Shown one piece after another: positions 61,753-64,000 of a stretch of 64,000 bases of DNA. The translations under genes were made by a program, and so were the position numbers. Source of the DNA: Acanthochlamys bracteata (taxonomy: Eukaryota > Streptophyta > Magnoliopsida > Pandanales > Velloziaceae); the NCBI GenBank assembly GCA_019914995.1, contig CM034126.1, forward strand, positions 3,477,001 through 3,541,000. The letters run 5' to 3'. Below the pieces are notes generated by a model. The model was not told where the DNA came from, did no database searches, and saw only the letters and a list, made by a program, of their open reading frames with translations. Positions within the stretch are counted from its first letter, which is position 1. Each line of letters opens with the position of its first letter.

Positions 61753-62330
61753 ATGGAAAAAGAAGAAGATTCGTTCATTGAGAACTACACAGCGTCGGAG
61801 CTCCTCACTACTTGGGCTCCTTTTCTAATCCGTGCCCTCTGCAATCCTTGCTCCGCGGCACTCCGCCGCCGCATCTCCGATCTCTCTCCCCCTTTCCATG
61901 ATTCTAACCCTGCCTTCGTTGAAGAAGAATCACGATCACCAATAGCAGCAGCAGCAGAAGAAAAGTCGTTTGATTATTGTAAAAGTCGTGGCGGTTGGGG
62001 CACTGATCATCAGGAAGAATCGGTGCCAGTGAAGATGTCTTGGGCTGATATGGCGTAGGAGGAAGACGAACTAGAGGAAGCCGCTGCGGTTGTGACAGTG
62101 GAGAAGACAGCTAAGAAGACTGCACTGGAGCTGTCGAGGGCGGAAAGAGAGCAGATTAGGTTTCTTAATTTTGGAAGGAAGAAGGATTTCATGTGTTTCA
62201 AGAGAGTGAAAGGGATGATGGTAATGTACTTGAAGGGTTGGAGCTCCACACTGGGGTTTTCAGGCTGCTGAGGGGAAAAGGATATTTCTGTATGATCTAC
62301 AGGAGAAGGGCAGACATGGGCAGCTTGGAG
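61753..62330 (+). pseudogene. Broken first exon of an ALKBH9/10-type m6A RNA demethylase
   Basis: An ATG at 61753 opens a frame of 101 codons (MEKEEDSFIENYTASELLTT, then a Ser-rich stretch, ending VPVKMSWADMA) and meets TAG at 62056-62058. The homologous position, AQEDELEE, normally has Gln, so one C-to-T change from CAG explains the stop. Beyond it the frame continues with family sequence: ELSRAEREQIRFLNFGRKKD and FMCFKRVKG. A one-base loss near 62214 then shifts the frame to DDGNVLEGLELHTGVF, and a further indel near 62262 shifts it again to AAEGKRIF..YDLQEKGRHGQLG, ending at a possible donor (GAG|GTTGATG, 62330). In intact homologues the iron/2-oxoglutarate oxygenase core follows in later exons. 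I could not find it in the remaining 1.7 kb. The copy is very likely dead. Confidence 0.82.
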
Positions 62331-64000
62331 GTTGATGCTGTTCCGTTTTACACGTTGTTGCTTTTTAGTTCATGAAGATTTAATCTTGTTGAGTAAGTTG
62401 AAGCTCGAAGTTGCACAAGTTTTCTTTAGTTCCTTATTTGTTTGAATTTGATACTTGTCATGTCATGCTACTGCTAAAAGAAACATTGTAACAGGGAATT
62501 AGCTGACTTTTTTCCTGTTGCAGATTACGAATCTTGGTAGGCTTGGGATGAGATTAATGAATAGACAGCATTCGAAGTGTGTGATATAGAAACCAAGTAG
62601 TTATGCTTGGTTCATTTGCAAATCAATGCTAGACGTCTATCTGCCAATGTACTTGTAGCAGAGACAAACTTATCCTCAGAGGAAGTTACTTAAGTATAGG
62701 AATACAGGTTTATGTTCTAAATGGTAGTGTGGGTTGTTAAAGGAAGTGCTTGTAGAATCTATTGTGTATGGCAAGATTATATTGCCTTAATGTGAGGTTA
62801 CAAGGTGTTTGCAGTCAACCTTGCTTTCTTGTGATAAGTTGCTATTGTGCAGATATAACAGTTAGGGATTGCCTTTATATTTTGAAGTAGTTATTAGAGT
62901 AAAAAAGTTTCTTGTATGAGACTCAGTAACCAAAATTGAAACATTGCAGCACTTGTACAAGGTCTATAGGTTGATGGCATCAACAGGATGGTTATCCACT
63001 GGTAGTGTGGACATATGAGGCCCATTATAGGTTTTACATGTTGCATGGCTTTATATTGACTGTGTGTAAGGCTTTAGCCAACTTGGCTCACAAGCATTCA
63101 AATGTAAGATGAGAGAAATCACCATGTGTTTGCTTCTATGGAGTTTAAATAAAAGATGAAGACATATAGTCTCTCTCAAGAATATGTCTTCTTGTGATTG
63201 GGATGCCCGCTTCATTTGTTGCTTGGTATCTGACATTTAGTTTTGTACGTACTTGGTTGAGGAATTTTGTTCTGGAATACATGACAATGCTCTTTGAGAA
63301 TATTTGTGTGAAGAATAAGCAAGTTTCCTTTCTTTGAAAGATTTCATATAAGATTGAGAAAATAGTCATTAATTTGAATGCGAAGAGGAAGAGAGCTCAT
63401 AGGGTAACTTTGATTAGAATGCTGTGAGTAATCGTTTGCATCAATGCAAGTTTGGATAGATGGCAAAAGCTTTTGTAAGTTCAGGGCATTGGGTTTTTAG
63501 ATTGGTTATGATATCTCTTTTTGCTTCACACCTTCCCAGTGTTATCAATGCTCTATATTAAGACCCTGTCATTTCATAAGTATCTTCAGCCTTCCGTCTA
63601 AGCAACCATAACAATATAATACAGGAATGCCTTTCCTATTCCTGATGCTTGCAGGATCAGCATATTTGAAGATAACACCTAACTGTCCAATTTTAAATTT
63701 TTGAATGATGGTTATCTTTGGCAAGAAGATGCATCTGTCTGAGAAAGTTCATGTTGTAATTAGAGGCCTCAGTTAATATACTGATCTCTTTGACAAGTCT
63801 GCTCATCTAAAACTTGAAAGTTAGCATTTAAACTTTAAGCCTGCTGATGTTTCCTTTCTTGTTCTGAGTACCACATATATCCTGGAAATGTTATTAGAAA
63901 CACATGACAATATTTGAACCTATGAGTAGCTGAGAAGTTATAAAGTTCCTGTAACCTTATAATTCTGGTTGCTATTTGCCACCTCCTGATGTTCGGTATT
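62331..64000. other. Downstream of the ALKBH relic, no exon recognised
   Basis: Possibly the first intron of the relic or intergenic sequence. No oxygenase-core exon (HxD...H motif) is visible on the plus strand. Short open frames on both strands lack family motifs. Confidence 0.4.

Noticed and set aside
1..64000. CRISPR arrays, operons or prokaryotic defence systems
   Set aside because: The window is plant nuclear DNA with spliced genes; no regularly spaced repeat array or bacterial gene arrangement exists.

Overview
This is plant nuclear DNA, almost certainly from a eudicot. The genes have many short AT-rich introns with GT-AG borders, their products belong to land-plant families (LQY1, LOG, HVA22, plant E2F, membrane-anchored GH9 endoglucanase, a two-kinase receptor-like kinase), and the intergenic DNA is very AT-rich and full of short MITE-like inverted repeats. 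The species cannot be fixed from the sequence. All identifications rest on translation and recalled family sequences; no search was run.

Layout. 1-7769 (+): the 3' three quarters of an Urb2/Npa2-type nucleolar pre-ribosome protein gene, with its 5' end outside the window. 10675-13101 (+): an intronless receptor-like kinase of the LecRK-S.2 type, with one active-looking kinase domain and one pseudokinase domain. 13667-15824 (+): a SASA-type carbohydrate esterase pseudogene with several frameshifts that still keeps its intron. 16825-17674 (+): unidentified coding-like exons, perhaps another relic. About 17.7-28.8 kb is a gene-poor, repeat-rich stretch. 28824-31489 (+): a seven-exon LOG cytokinin-activating enzyme. 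31.5-37.6 kb shows no gene. 37631-39374 (-): a conserved coiled-coil protein, which shares a divergent promoter with LQY1 (41076-43792, +). There follow a GH9 endoglucanase (46131-49716, +), an unrecognised minus-strand gene (about 50152-51353) with a MITE inside it, and an HVA22-like gene (52554-54694, +). 56292-60875 (-): a 13-exon E2F transcription factor. 61753-62330 (+): the first exon of an ALKBH9/10-type RNA demethylase, broken by a stop codon and frameshifts.

The genes share no pathway. What the context adds is microsynteny: LQY1, the GH9 endoglucanase and HVA22 lie in the same order as Arabidopsis At1g75690, At1g75680 and At1g75700 as I recall those loci. The most useful leads are the unrecognised minus-strand gene between GH9 and HVA22, the unidentified phase-0 exons near 17 kb, a duplicated splice donor in E2F, the ALKBH and SASA pseudogenes, and a perfect E2F consensus site in the divergent LQY1/coiled-coil promoter. 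I found no clearly new multi-gene system.
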